64,000 nt of DNA, from assembly GCA_039519185.1 (NCBI GenBank), contig CM076851.1:33029799-33093798 (forward strand). Direction: 5' to 3'. The DNA comes from Astragalus membranaceus (lineage: Eukaryota; Streptophyta; Magnoliopsida; Fabales; Fabaceae). The notes beneath the pieces were generated by a model. The model was not told where the DNA came from. It searched no databases and saw only the letters and a program-made list of their open reading frames with translations. Position numbers and translations under genes: made by a program. Shown here piece by piece: positions 10,541-21,912 of this stretch. The stretch's first letter is position 1. Every line of letters begins with the position of its first letter.

Positions 10541-11076
10541 TGTTGATTGTTGGCAAGGAACTTTGGAATTTTCGCAAGAGGATGGAGTTAGTGTTTTCAG
10601 AATTTGGAGATTTTCTTTGACAGAGAAAGGGAATTGGTGATTTGTGGTTTCTGCAAGTGATAGAGTGATTCGTGGTGAAGAAAAATGGTATCCTTGGGGA
10701 AGTTACGTGTGATTAATGCTTGGTAGTAGTCGTTAGGGTGTGAGTGTAACTGCATGCGTGAGGACACGTGGGGGGCTAGGTGACACCACACGAAGTCTAT
10801 GTCACAGATCACAACTGCTATTTTGTTGTGCTGGCAGTTTTTGAAATTTTTTTCACCCAAGTGTATTTTTGAATTTGAAAGTCTGGTGCAGTAGCACTGA
10901 GGAACTGCTAGGTGCAGATGCACCTAAGTGCAGAGGCACTAAAAACCAGTGTTCCTACAAAACACTTGAACAACATTAATTTGAAACAAAAATTGCATAA
11001 CTAAATATTTAATAACATGGGTTACCTCCCATAAGCGCTTGTTTCAAGAGTCTATCAGCCTGACTATCTCCTTTTC
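10541..11076 (-). other. Spacer between integrase and ORF3 of the outer Athila-type element
   Basis: No convincing reading frame. It contains three copies of the self-complementary GTGCAGWWGCAC motif at 10884-10935. In complete Athila elements this spacer carries a splice acceptor for the downstream ORF; I cannot assign one here. Confidence 0.6.
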
Positions 11077-12332
11077 TTAGAGATTTTGAAAATGGGTGGT
11101 GAGTTTATCCCTCACCACATGTTCACCATAGTACATTTTGACTCTCTGCCCATTTACCTTGAAAGTGGTGTTTGTGGTTGCATCATATAAATTAACTGCA
11201 CCATGGGGGTAAATTTTGATTAGCTTGAATGGCCCTGACCATCTTGATCTCAGTTTTCCAGGAAATAACTTCAACCTGGAATTGTATAGCAAGACCATTC
11301 CTCCTTCTCTAAGCTCTCTTCTTTGGATTTTCATGTCATGCCAAGCTTTGGTTTTTGTTTTGTAAATTTCTGCATTCTCATAAGAGAATTGCCTAAATTC
11401 ATCTAATTCAATCAACTCTAAAAACTTTTGTGCTTCTGCTTTGTTGAGATCATAATTTAGCTTTTTCATAGCCCAATAAGATTTGTTTTCCAACTGAACA
11501 GGCAGATGGCATACCTTGCCATAGACTAATCTATAGGGGGACATACCTAATGGTGTTTTAAATGCTGTTCTGTATGCCCATAATGCCTCATCTAAATGCA
11601 AGGACCAATATTTTCTTGATGGTCCAACCATTGTTTCAAGCATTCTTTTAATTTCCCTATTTGATAGCTCAGCTTGTCCACTTGTTTGTGGGTGGTAGGC
11701 TGTAGCAATTTTATGCTTATCCCATATTTTGCAAGATTTTCAATGAGTTTATTGCAAAAATGTGATCCTTCATCATTGATGATTGCCCTTGGGGTGTCAA
11801 ACCTTGTAAAAATATTTTTCAAAAGGAATTTGCTAACAGATTTGGCATCATTATTAGGCAATGCTACTGCCTCTACCCATTTGGACACATAATCTACAGC
11901 TACCAAGATATATTGTTTGCCAAAAGAAGGTGGAAATGGTCCCATGAAATCCATGCCCCATACATCAAAAAGTTCAATTTCTAATATATTGGTTCTAGGC
12001 ATTTCATGTTTTTCAGAAATATTACCTGCTCCTTGACATTTGTCACAAGTTTTGACCATTGAATATGCATCTTTAAATAAAGTTGGCCAATAATAACCAG
12101 ACTGTAGTACCTTAGCTGCTGTTCTGTTGCATCCAAAGTGACCTCCATATGGTGCAGCATGGCAGTGCAGAAGCACTGCTTGCTGTTCTTCTTGGGGGAT
12201 GCATTTCCTCATTAGTTGATCTGGACACATTTTGTAGAGAAATGGTTCATCCCAGTGATAGTCTTTGATTATGTGAAAGAATCTCCTTCTTTGTTGGTAA
12301 GTCATATCCACTGGCACCACCTTGCTCACAAG
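11077..12332 (-). pseudogene. Integrase of the outer Athila-type element
   Basis: The integrase zinc domain (HCHAAPYGGHFG...CDKCQGAG), the core with Asp in GMDFMGPFP (near 11950) and Asp in INDEGSHFCN (near 11765), and the C-terminal domain (GPFKLIKIYPHGAVNLYD, VNGQRVKMYYGE) are all present. A one-base frameshift near 11720 separates the first two acidic residues from the third; the Glu (TSGQAELSNREIK, codon 11668-11670) is intact in the second frame. The start of this coding segment at 12332 joins in register to codon 25272 across the Ogre-derived insertion. The frame that seems to begin at 12404 uses LTR sequence of the insertion and is not genuine there. Integrase would insert the cDNA; this copy is broken. 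Confidence 0.88.
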
Positions 12333-13715
12333 TGTTGCACCCCGAAAAATCCCCGGTTTGGGTTTCTCAATGTACAACGTGGAAAATTTTGGAGCCGCCA
12401 CCAATATTTTAATTTTAAGACCAAAACATTGAAAAAAGGTCTTTTGGACAAGGCGGATGGTCTTTGAAAACTAGAGATATAGGTTCGGGGGTCGATTACG
12501 CGCGAGGAAGGTGTTAGCACCGCGCACGCCCTTTCTACCGAAAGGGAACCTCTAATTAAATGTGTGGTTTTAACACTTGATCTGAAAAATACCTAGATTT
12601 GCCTGTTTATTTCTTGTTTGGAGACGAATGAGAAAACTTACTGGAAATTTTATTTTTGGTGAGAAAGGGGGAAAAAGGGGTTTTTAGAAAAAAGTGCTTG
12701 ACGGGACATGGCCCGCTCCTACGTATCTCCCGGTGCGATGGAGAATTCAAAGCTACGTAGTTCTTCTTTGTCTTTTTGAAAAGTTTTTGTTTTTTTTATC
12801 CTTTTTTAGTGAGTTTTCGAAATAGGACGAGCATTAGCAAATGATTAAACTAGCAGAGGCTATGATGAATCACTACTAAATACTCAAAAAAGAGAGAGTT
12901 GCACCGCTAGTCAAACGAACAAAGGTTCTGATGGACTATTGATAACAACTCGTTTTTATTACCTTTTTGGAAGTGATTTTCGAAAGAGATTGATTTGCAC
13001 AATGATCAAACTAACAAAGGTTATGATGGACCATCGTTTATTATTCTTATGAGAAAAAGACATTGTCACTAATAGCTAAACGAACAGGGGCTCTGATGAG
13101 CTATTAGCAACAATGGGTTGGAAAATGATTCTTTTTGTTTGTTTTTATGAAAATAATTTGTTTATGGGGATGAAAAGAATTTTTATTTGTTGCGCTTGAC
13201 GAGAACGTGGCTCGCTCCTACGTATCCCAAACGGGAATCAAAGCGACGTAGTTCTAATTAAAAATGTTTTTTTTTTTGAAAGAGTTTGAAAGGGGAAGGT
13301 TGAATCATCTGAGACCATCTTCACCACTTAGACAATAATGCACTAGGTATAAGTGGGAATCATGTGGTTCATCATCAACAATGACACTATAGCTAGATTA
13401 AATCACATAGGGCAATTTTGGCATGGATCACAATAACTAAATATTAACAAATGAAAAGACCGAAATACCTCTGATGAAGACAGATATTACAGATCTGAAG
13501 AACAAAAATGAAGCGGAGAACTGGAAAATGAGATTTGCGAGAGCTGTCTTCCCAGATCTCGTGAAAATGTTTCTGGAGCAATTCTTCTCAGATCTTGTGA
13601 AAAAATGTGTGTAGCAATTCTTCTCTCTGATCTCGTGTGAAGTGTTCGTGTAAATCTCTGTCTGCCTTTCTCTGATCTCGTGAAGTCCGTCCCCAAAATG
13701 TGACTTGAGGCTGCC

Positions 13716-13723
13716 TATTTATA
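13716..13723 (-). promoter_or_regulatory. Probable TATA box in the 3' LTR of the Ogre-derived element
   Basis: Minus strand TATAAATA in GCCTATAAATAGGC, about 49 bp downstream of the last ATCGAT box in the element's reading direction. Confidence 0.7.
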
Positions 13724-13771
13724 GGCTCAGGAAAGCGTAGGAATTTTAAAAAACATTTATTGCAAGGATGA

Positions 13772-14254
13772 ATCGATTGTTTGATGAAGGCAAAATATAG
13801 TATAATCGATTCTTTGCTTTTAAAAAACATAGGAATCGATTCCTTGGGCTTTAGAAATTAGTGGGAATCGATTCTTGGACTTCCTGAAATGATAGGAATC
13901 GATTTCATTGTGTTTTAAAAAAGAAGGAAATCGATTCTTGAGACATCCTAAATAGGTGGGAATCGATTTCATGTTTAGCTAAAGTATGTGGGAATCGATT
14001 CTTAGCCTTTAGGAGAGCTTAAAAATCGATTTCAATGCCCTTGCAAGATAGTAAGAATCGATTCATGGCTTTTAGGAGAGCTTAAAAATCGATTTTAATG
14101 CCTTTGCAAAATAGTAAGAATCGATTCATGGCTTTGGCTTATGTATAGGTGTGAATCGATTCTTTGTTTCCAACATAGGATAAGGAAATCGATTCTTGGC
14201 CTATAGGTGAGCCTAAAATCGATTTCATAGCCTATATAAATTGTATAAATCGAT
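13772..14254. repeat. Phased array of 16 ATCGAT boxes in LTR U3
   Basis: ATCGAT begins at 13772, 13805, 13835, 13867, 13898, 13930, 13962, 13994, 14025, 14057, 14088, 14120, 14155, 14188, 14218 and 14249. Spacing is 30-35 bp, mean 31.8. The box is usually AATCGATT; the spacers are largely different from one another. The identical array in the partner LTR is at 24403-24885. Confidence 0.95.
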
Positions 14255-14636
14255 TTTTGGTCATTTGGAACAAAATAGAAATTGTTTTTTTGCTTTCCAC
14301 AAAAATGTTTTTAGGTCTTTGCCATGCATGCATGAGATATTTTCCAAAGCTTGCCATGCATGCATAACATATTTTCAAAAACCCTAATTTGATGCATGAG
14401 GCTTATTGCAAAAATTATTTTTATAGACCCTTTTGTGAGAAATGACCAAAATGCCCTTTTTGACCCTAAAAACCCTAATTTCCCAAAAAGTGCATTCTAA
14501 CCCTAAAAATGATTTTAAAAACTTTGGAATGGTATCTAGGACCCAAAATGCAATGAATAAGTTATTTTTTATATTTTTTCTTTTTGTGTGGAAAATTAGG
14601 GTTTGGACCTAAGCCGGACAAAATTGGGGTATGACA

Positions 14637-14649
14637 GCTGCCCCTCTTT
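14637..14649 (-). other. Polypurine tract of the Ogre-derived element
   Basis: Minus strand AAAGAGGGGCAGC directly before the 3' LTR. The same tract precedes the 3' LTR of the LARD-like element at 38690-38702. Confidence 0.85.
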
Positions 14650-14796
14650 ATCTGAATTTTAACGAGGAATATGAATTGGCCGAAACATATTCCAAGGCAA
14701 AATGAAGATAAAGAATTCAGAAATTATACCGATTTTGTCCACTTGGGAAAACCCGAATTTTCCTCTTTTTTCTTTTTCTAGACCTTTTTTTGAAAA

Positions 14797-15322
14797 GATG
14801 GGCACTTTTGTGCAGAAAGCGGTAAAGTGGGCACTTGCGTGCAGACAGAAAAGCAAAATGGGCACTTGCGTGCAGACAGAAAAGTAAAATGGGCACTTGC
14901 GTGCAGACAGAAAAGTAAAATGGGCACTTGCGTGCAGACAGAAAAGTAAAATGGGCACTTGCGTGCAGACAGCAAAGTAAAATGGGCACTTGCGTGCAGA
15001 CAGAAAAGTAAAATGGGCACTTGCGTGCAGACAGAAAAGTAAAATGGGCACTTGCGTGCAGACAGCAAAGTAAAATGGGCACTTGCGTGCAGACAGAAAA
15101 GTAAAATGGGCACTTGCGTGCAGACAGAAAAGTAAAATGGGCACTTGCGTGCAGACAGAAAAGTAAAATGGGCACTTGCGTGCAGACAGAAAAGTAAAAT
15201 GGGCACTTGCGTGCAGACAGAAAAGTAAAATGGGCACTTGCGTGCAGACAGAAAAGTAAAATGGGCACTTGCGTGCAGACAGAAAAGTAAAATGGGCACT
15301 TGCGTGCAGAAAACGGTAAATT
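14797..15322. repeat. 31-bp minisatellite, about 16-17 copies
   Basis: The unit contains GGGCACTTGCGTGCAGACAG followed by AAAAGTAAAAT. TGGGCAC recurs every 31 bp from 14828 to 15293, with a degenerate copy at each end. Units are nearly identical, differing at one position (GACAGAAAAG or GACAGCAAAG). Because 31 is not a multiple of 3 and the unit lacks stops on the minus strand, all three minus frames stay open, which produces spurious overlapping ORFs. It lies just inside the 3' end of the element. Confidence 0.95.
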
Positions 15323-17944
15323 GCCCAGGCTGCCTAAAACCTGTAATCCTTAAACGAACTCTTTGACGAATCCGAGTTTGCACGTAGCTTTGAGGAGCAC
15401 GCTCTTCCTGTTGGCCTTTTCGAGCGACCGGGGGGATCGTTATCAGCTCCGGAACTGATATACTGATCAATGCACGGCGTCCACTGCATCTTAGGCTGAT
15501 ACAACTATTCCGTTGAACCTCACATGGGGCTGCGGTCCATCGCGTTGCTCGTACACGATGTGAGACCTGGGCAGAAGGGAGCGATGATCTCTGTGCTCCA
15601 ATCCGCAATGCACGCTTGAGCGCTCTCTTTTCTTTTCTCTCCTTCCTTTCTATTTCTCTTTTTTCTTCTTTTTTCTTTCTGAACTCCCGACTTGGGGGAA
15701 CATTTTCTGGAATCTGGGGGCGAGGGCTAACACCGAAGTGCTCATCCTCTCTTTGTACCTGTAGCTGAAAATGAATAAATGCATGCAATGCAAATGCCAT
15801 GATTGCTGTTTTCTTTTTTCTTATGATGAATGATGAGTTTCTTATTTCCTTTGTCTATGTCGGATGAATGCATGATCTTTTACTGTTCCTATATGCAATG
15901 ATTTTCCTTCTCTTCTCTTGTCTGTACGCAATGCATGATTTTCTTTTTCTTTTGCTTATGAATGCATGATTTTCTACTGTTCTTATATGCTTGATGAATG
16001 CAATGATTTTCCTTCTCTTCTCTTGTCTGTACGCAATGCATGATTTTCTTTTTCTTTTGCTTATGAATGCATGATTTTCTACTGTTCTTATATGCTTGAT
16101 GAATGCGATGCCTGACTTTATTTGTTCTTTTGCTTTTTTCCTCTTTGGTTCCTCTTTTTGCTCTTTTAAGAAACAAGGGTATGCGAATGCAAAGCTTTGG
16201 TGTATGTATTTTAATGGAATGACAGATGACATGTAATGGAAAACTTTTCTTTTTTTTTGTCTTTTTTTTCTATGAAGTGTGAATATTGCTGGTGAATAAC
16301 ATGAAATGATGAATGACATGGGATGTTTTAGCTTTTTTTTTTTTTTTTTTTATATGAGATGCCAGTATTGATGTGATGCGACTGTATTGCTTTGATGTTT
16401 GAATGCAAATGTATGCGGTGATTGATGCTTTGATGAATGAAATGCTCTTGTTCTAACTTCTGTTTGTTTCTTTTTGCTTTTTCTATGATGCAATGCTTTG
16501 ATGTTTGATGCAATGATTCTTGTTAATATGATGCATATGCAATGCTTTAATGTTTGATGATTGAATGACAAAGGAATGCTGAATGATATGGAATGCTGGA
16601 CGACAGGGAATGTTTTTGTGTTGCTTTTGTGGTTTCTTATCTTTGTTTGCTTTCTTTTCTTTTTCTATGAAATATCTGATGCAAAATGTAATGCTCTAAT
16701 GATGAATGACATACGATGATTTTGTTCTTTTCCCTTTTTATGAAGTGTGTGTATGCAAATGCAATGCTTGAGAGTTGTGAAATGCCTTGGTTTATTTGAT
16801 GGAATGCTAAGTTATGGACTTGACATTAGTCTGATTTAAGGATCACAACGAGTCTGGTTTATGGGCCGACAAGCCTGGTTTATGGAGCAATTTGTGTCAG
16901 CATACTGGTCTGATTTATGGACCCTAAAGGTATGGTTTAAGGACACGAAGGTCTGGTTTATGGACCACAATGATCTGGTTTAAGGACACAAAGGTCTGGT
17001 TTGACCGCATGGAATGCCAGCGTATGCAATGGAAGGCTTCGTTTTGTTTTTTCTCTATGCGATGCATGATGCAAATGCCATGATTGCTATTTTCTTTTTC
17101 TTTCTCTTATGATGAATGCAAATGCCTGAATTTCTCTTTTTCTTTACTTTATTATCATTATTTTTATGTCTGATAAATGCATGATTTTATGCATGATGAA
17201 TGTAATGCATGACTGTGTTTGTTTATTGCCCCCTTTTTTTTTGCTTATTTTTATTTTTGCTGGTTCAGCCAACCCGCGACACTCATGACATGAGACTGAG
17301 GAAGCTGTTGGATTTGCGGGGCTCATGGGCCGAGTGCATGTTGGTCTTGACTTTGCTGGTTTGAAGCAATCGCGGATGTAGTTGCTCTCTTGCATGAGTG
17401 ACTGGCTTTGGGGAATTGCCTTCTCCCGGGACTCTTAAGAATCTCGTAATGATTTGCAATGCTCTATGATGTATGCACATGTTTTACAGTTCAGGACCAT
17501 CATCATCATAAAACGTTTATTTTGAGCAGAAAAAGCAGAAAATAAAAGAATGAACAGATACGAGAAATTTGAACTTTATTAATGTGGAAACCGGTCGCAC
17601 AAGAAGTTACGCCGATTATTTATTTATTTGAAAGTTTAAACTGTAAAAAGACACGAAAAAAGGAGAGAAGCTGAATTCTGACTGTCCGTCTCTGTGGAAC
17701 AGTGCCAAACATCTATGTCCTTGACCTTGATCACTCCCTCATCCAAGCTTGTAGGAGAGTTGTATGCCTTTCTTTACTTTTCATGCCTAAGTTTTCAGAC
17801 CCTAATTTTTGCCTGGATCGCCCTTTGCGGGTTTTCAATCCACCGGGTCGCTCTGATTTTGCCTAGGTCGCCCTTTGCGGGTTTTCAACCTAGCGAGCTA
17901 ATTCTTACTTGGCTTGTCTTTCTCTTTTTTCATCTATTTCTTTT
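15323..17944 (-). other. Non-coding 3' region of the Ogre-derived element
   Basis: A/T-rich sequence without credible genes. It includes a 105-bp tandem duplication (about 15895-16105), many ATGCAATG/ATGAATG words, and about eight 22-25 bp units with core GGTCTGGTTTATGGACC at 16829-17005. The block at 17810-17900 (two GCCCTTTGCGGGTTTTCAA repeats) recurs inverted at about 34855-34940 and 61100-61190 in the other Ogre-type elements, showing common descent of their 3' regions. Confidence 0.75.
16829..17005. repeat. Degenerate tandem repeat, core GGTCTGGTTTATGGACC
   Basis: About eight imperfect units of 22-30 bp alternating GTCTGGTTTATGG and GTCTGGTTTAAGGACAC. Confidence 0.75.
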
Positions 17945-18480
17945 AGGCATAATAATTCTTCACTTGATCTGAATTGACTGGATTCCTGAGATCTTCGCCC
18001 TCTATGTTTATGAGTATCGGCGCTCCTCTGAAAGAAGCTTTCTTGACTTCACATGGACCGTCATAAGTGGGCCTCAACTTCTCACGGAGTCAGTCCGGAT
18101 AGGTAGGATCTTTTTGAGTACAGGGTCTCCAACGCCGAATTCTCGAAGGCGGACTTGCTTGCCGAAAGCTGCCTTCATCTTTTGTTGGTACAACTGGCCA
18201 TGGCGCAGGGCAGCAATTCTTTTCAGTTGATCTAGACGAGCTTGGATCCATTTTGCTTCTTCTAACCTGGCCTCCATGACTACTTGTAGAGAGGGTGTTT
18301 CAACCTTGATGAGAAGAACTGTTTCTGACCCATTCACTAGAGAAGAAAGGGGGTTGCCCCTGTATGATTTCAATGAATGTGAGTGCGACAAGGGATGAGA
18401 TAGGTGTAGGGTCAATTTCCCCAGTTGTAGGAGGGGTGAAGAGCGACAGAATTGCCCCACTTGGCACATGGTAAACAAAT
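17945..18480 (-). pseudogene. Remnant of Ogre/Tat integrase C terminus
   Basis: The minus strand encodes pieces typical of the end of Ogre-type pol: VLLIKVETPSLQVVMEARL, RIAALRHGQLYQQKMK, VRLREFGVGDPVLKKILPI, then, after a frameshift near 18085, EVKKASFRGAPILINIEGED and NPVNSDQVKNYYA with a stop near 17945. The catalytic core, RT, RNase H and protease are missing upstream. This piece identifies the element's parent as an autonomous Ogre/Tat element that lost most of pol by deletion. Confidence 0.85.
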
Positions 18481-19776
18481 GAATTTACTTGTCCTTGAGC
18501 TAAAACCTTGAGAAAACAACAGCAATCAATCATTGATCGGGATGGACCTTTCGGGATTGTGGTGTTTTGTGGAGGAGAGATGAGTAAGCTTAATGAAGTA
18601 TTTGGGGCTAATGGCAAGATGGTGTTTATTTGGTGTTGGCTGTTGATCGATGATTTATGACGGTTAACTGGCTTGATGAGGTATTAGGAGGTTTTATTCC
18701 TGGCTAAGGGTTTATGGAGGGCGGGCTGTCGAGGTCAAAGGAGAGTGCTTGCGGTTTATGAGAGGAGGGGTGCATGGAAATGAGAAAGTGTTTGAAGGTT
18801 TATTGAGACGAGGATCTCTTGGGTTTTGTGGTAACATGTATCAACTCACTATTTCTTTTGTATTTTTCTTTTGGTTTTGGGATTTTCCTTTTTGAATGAT
18901 TTTTCCTTCTTTGACTTCTTCTTTTTCTTGAGCTTGGGTGAGCTGATAAAGAACGATGCACTGTTTTTTAATTCGAGGTGATCCTTGTCTAAGGTGACTT
19001 TTGGATTTTTGGCTTTTTCTTGGCTTAAGATGGGTCGGAAAGGATTATGTTTTTCTCTTTGGGATTTTCTTGGCTTAAGGTGGTTAGGAGAGGATTTTGT
19101 TTTTCTCTTTGGGATTTTCTTGGCTTAAGGTGGTTAAGAGAGGATTTTGTTTTTGAGTATGGAATGGTAGTCCGACTTCATTTCAAATCATGATTGCTTA
19201 TTTCCTCAAGAATTAACTCTGGGACAATAGTTCACTTATTTTCATGCACTTGCCCTTCTTCTTTATTTGAGCTCTAATTTTCCTTTATTGAAGTACCCAT
19301 CCTGACCTCTTTTTTGTTCTCAGTAGTTCCCAAGTTGATCACTTCAGTGGATTCCCTGTGATGCTGAATAACTCTTTCTCCTTGCTTCATTAACCTTCTG
19401 GAGGATTTTCCCGGTCTTTCTCAACGTCCCACTCTGCTTGATTGATAAGGTGATCAAAGTCAAAATATGGACTGTTGGCACTGTTATTTTGAGAGACAAT
19501 TGCTGTGGATCCGCTTTTTACTGAGGCGAAAAAGCAGAATGAAAGGCGAAACAAACAAACAAGCAATAATAATGCAAGGAAAAGACATACGAAATGAAAA
19601 GGAATTAATTTTTATTGACTGGAATTCAAAAACAACGTTTTTATTAATGATGATGATTCTGAAAATAAAAACATGATTGCCCCTAACAACTTGCTCTATG
19701 ACCTTGGGCAGAGCCACAGAGTTGCATTACAATGATCATATTGAATTTAAAAGTCACAGGAAAGGCAGCAGCTTCT
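18481..19776 (-). other. Non-coding segment between gag and the pol remnant of the Ogre-derived element
   Basis: No recognisable coding. It holds three copies of a 50-bp repeat (TTTTCTTGGCTTAAGGTGG... at about 19011-19158). Where pol should be there is unrelated A/T-rich sequence. Confidence 0.7.
19011..19158. repeat. 50-bp tandem repeat, three copies
   Basis: TGGCTTAAG recurs at 19021, 19071 and 19121, an exact 50-bp period with a few substitutions. Confidence 0.85.
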
Positions 19777-21912
19777 TCAGCTTTCTCTGGCAAGGCAGCG
19801 ACGAACCAGACCAGTCTCACTTTCTTCAGCTTCGGATCCATTACCGATGACAGCAATTTGGTTGTATTGTTCCTCTTCCTCATCCCATCCTGTGGGCTGG
19901 ATGTCTTCTATTCGGATTTGAGCACTCTCGGGAGCGTCATACCTGACCAAGTAATCAAACTTTCCACTGGGCTCCCCTAGGGTATCCCAACATTCCTCTT
20001 CTGACTTAAGACCATTATTGATGACAGCAATTTGGTCGTATTGTTCCTCTTCCTCATCCCATCCTGTGGGCTGGATGTCTTCTATTCGGACTTGAGCACT
20101 CTCGGGAGCGTCATATCTGACCAAGTAGTCAAACTTTCCACTGAGCTCCCCTAGGGTATCCCAACATCCTTCTTTCATAGGCACCGCTATTACTTCCTCA
20201 TTGATTTCTTTATCATGGGTCCCTATCTGAACCACGCACCGATCTATCAGGTCTTGCAGGATCGACTTGAAAACTTCACAGGCACCCACACATAAAAGGT
20301 CGGCGCATACACAGCCCTTCTTGATAACACCACGACGACACAACTCAGCATGTATATTTTCCAGAGGAGTCTGGATACACTTAACATCTTTTATCATTGT
20401 CTCCCCCACAGAATCCTCTACTGCATTAGCGGATGGTGTCCCATGTCCCGGTAGGGGGTTTGTAGTTGTACTGGGACTGTTCGGCTTGAAAGAGATCCAG
20501 TTGGCGTCAATCAAATCCTGGACTACATATTTGAAAGCCTTGCAGTCCTCCACCGTGTGGCCGACTCCTCCACTATGAAAACTACAAGTAGCATCAGCAA
20601 TGTACCCCCTAGGAAAGGGAGGTTGTATAGGCTTCATGGTGCGAGTATTGACCAAATTCTTTGAGACAAGATAATTGAACAATTCAGTATAGGTCATCGG
20701 AATCGGATCAAAATTAGCACGCCTCTTCTCTTGATAGTTCTGGGCTTTGTAGCCTGAATTAGTTTGCTGCGGAGAGTTGAAAGATAATGGTACCGCCCGC
20801 TGAGGAGAGCCGAAAGATGAGCCTCCCCCTGCGGAAATAACATTGGTTTCCCCTTCTTTCTTCTTGGGGAAGTTGGGAAAGGGTTTCTTTTGTCCACTAG
20901 AATTGCCAAAACCTCCAGCAATCTTTCCGCTGTACCCATCTAGTGATGCCCCAGCCAGACTGTCCTGGAAATAATGAATGAGTACCTTGTCATCATGAGC
21001 ATGAGCGGCCATTTTTCTAACATACATCGTCAGATGGCTAGATGGACACCCGGCGCCGCGATATTTATCAAAGTCAGGTGCTTTGAATTTAGGGGGTATA
21101 ACAACATCTGGGACAAGGCACAAATCTCGGGCATCCCTGTCTCTAGTTCCTGATCCTTCCACAGCTCTTAAGCGCTCTTCAAGCGAGTGATACCGATCCC
21201 CATGCTGAGTGTTCCCAAACAACTGACCTTGTGGATAGTTCCCCGGACCGTGATAATAACCCCCATGCTGAGCAGGGTTTCCCATATGATGGACAGCGTT
21301 CTGAGGGTTCATAGTAACTCCCAGAGTAGGACTAGGTGAACCTCTTGGCAGCACAGTATCAGGACTAGGAGTATGAATTTGTGGTCCCATAGCAGCTCCA
21401 CCAGGCATAGTCGTGACCGGTTGACTCGACCCCACAGGAATAGCTTCAGCAAGGATATAACCCATTGGCATCCCCCAAGGATATATCGGTGCATCCAGAT
21501 GACTCTGTCCACTCACCCCTGGAGGATGGGCAAAGTGACTGACCCCCCGTCCATAAGAAGTGTGAGTAGTTGTAACTTCAGCGGACACCGGAGGAGAAAC
21601 GAAAGTAACAACCCCTTCGGAATTTACAACAGCGGCGGCCCCAGTAGCGGCCCCACCCCTCAGATTCTGTAGCATACTCATTACTTCGACCATCTGTGCT
21701 TCCATAGCCTCCACTTTAGTCTTCAAAGCTTGATTCTCTTGAGCCAGCTGCTCAGGATTGAGAATCTCCACAACCGACTCATCTTGACCCAGGGGGTCCT
21801 CATTCTCGAGATGTTGATTGCTAGCCATTAATCTTGTCTGTAGACGGATAGAGTATCGGTGTTGGCGAACCAGCTTGCCTTTTGTTTTTCTTTCTCTCTG
21901 ATGATAGAACAT
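19777..21912 (-). CDS. Gag-like protein of the Ogre-derived element, internally deleted
   Basis: One open frame of 711 codons. The Met at 21828 (MASNQHLENEDPLG) is the more likely start, since the 28 residues before it are basic and look untranslated. In order: a coiled coil (ENQALKTKVEAMEAQMVEVM), a Gly/Pro-rich region, the gag core start (PPKFKAPDFDKYRGAGCPSS, LTMYVRKMAAHAHDDKVLIH, YFQDSLAGASL), then an abrupt jump to DGYSGKIAGGFG. The rest of the family's core, including the usual Trp-rich helices, is missing. After that come a pre-protease part (MTYTELFNYLVSKNLV, GHTVEDCKAFKYVVQDLID) and an acidic C-terminal region containing a 58-residue duplication (CWDTLGE...EEEEQY). No protease follows. 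Gag forms the particle that packages RNA; with the core broken, this protein is probably non-functional, yet the frame remains open. Confidence 0.85.
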   Translation of the reverse strand: MFYHQRERKTKGKLVRQHRYSIRLQTRLMASNQHLENEDPLGQDESVVEILNPEQLAQENQALKTKVEAMEAQMVEVMSMLQNLRGGAATGAAAVVNSEGVVTFVSPPVSAEVTTTHTSYGRGVSHFAHPPGVSGQSHLDAPIYPWGMPMGYILAEAIPVGSSQPVTTMPGGAAMGPQIHTPSPDTVLPRGSPSPTLGVTMNPQNAVHHMGNPAQHGGYYHGPGNYPQGQLFGNTQHGDRYHSLEERLRAVEGSGTRDRDARDLCLVPDVVIPPKFKAPDFDKYRGAGCPSSHLTMYVRKMAAHAHDDKVLIHYFQDSLAGASLDGYSGKIAGGFGNSSGQKKPFPNFPKKKEGETNVISAGGGSSFGSPQRAVPLSFNSPQQTNSGYKAQNYQEKRRANFDPIPMTYTELFNYLVSKNLVNTRTMKPIQPPFPRGYIADATCSFHSGGVGHTVEDCKAFKYVVQDLIDANWISFKPNSPSTTTNPLPGHGTPSANAVEDSVGETMIKDVKCIQTPLENIHAELCRRGVIKKGCVCADLLCVGACEVFKSILQDLIDRCVVQIGTHDKEINEEVIAVPMKEGCWDTLGELSGKFDYLVRYDAPESAQVRIEDIQPTGWDEEEEQYDQIAVINNGLKSEEECWDTLGEPSGKFDYLVRYDAPESAQIRIEDIQPTGWDEEEEQYNQIAVIGNGSEAEESETGLVRRCLARES
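19824..20171 (-). repeat. 174-bp in-frame tandem duplication in the gag-like ORF
   Basis: Two 58-codon units, each with CWDTLGE, GKFDYLVRYDAPESAQ, RIEDIQPTGWDEEEEQY. They differ at only a few residues, which points to a recent duplication. Confidence 0.9.

Larger units (their letters stand above)
12333..14636 (-). repeat. 3' LTR of the Ogre-derived element (2304 bp)
   Basis: On the minus strand TGTCATACCCCAATTTTGTC...GGGGTGCAACA. It contains 16 phased ATCGAT boxes (13772-14254), a TATA box (13716-13723) and two copies of the TACGTA hairpin module (12695-12765 and 13192-13254). Confidence 0.95.

Noticed and set aside
11640..11700. Loss of the catalytic Glu in the outer element's integrase (frame reads VDKLSYQ)
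   Set aside because: After the frameshift near 11720 the other frame reads TSGQAELSNREIK, so the Glu is present; the defect is the frameshift.
12333..12404. Apparent start of the outer integrase at 12404
   Set aside because: These 24 codons belong to the inserted LTR; the true coding sequence joins from 25272 across the insertion.
14778..15800. 340-codon minus-strand frame
   Set aside because: Most of it is the 31-bp minisatellite read in one of three equally open frames; the remainder is low-complexity leader.
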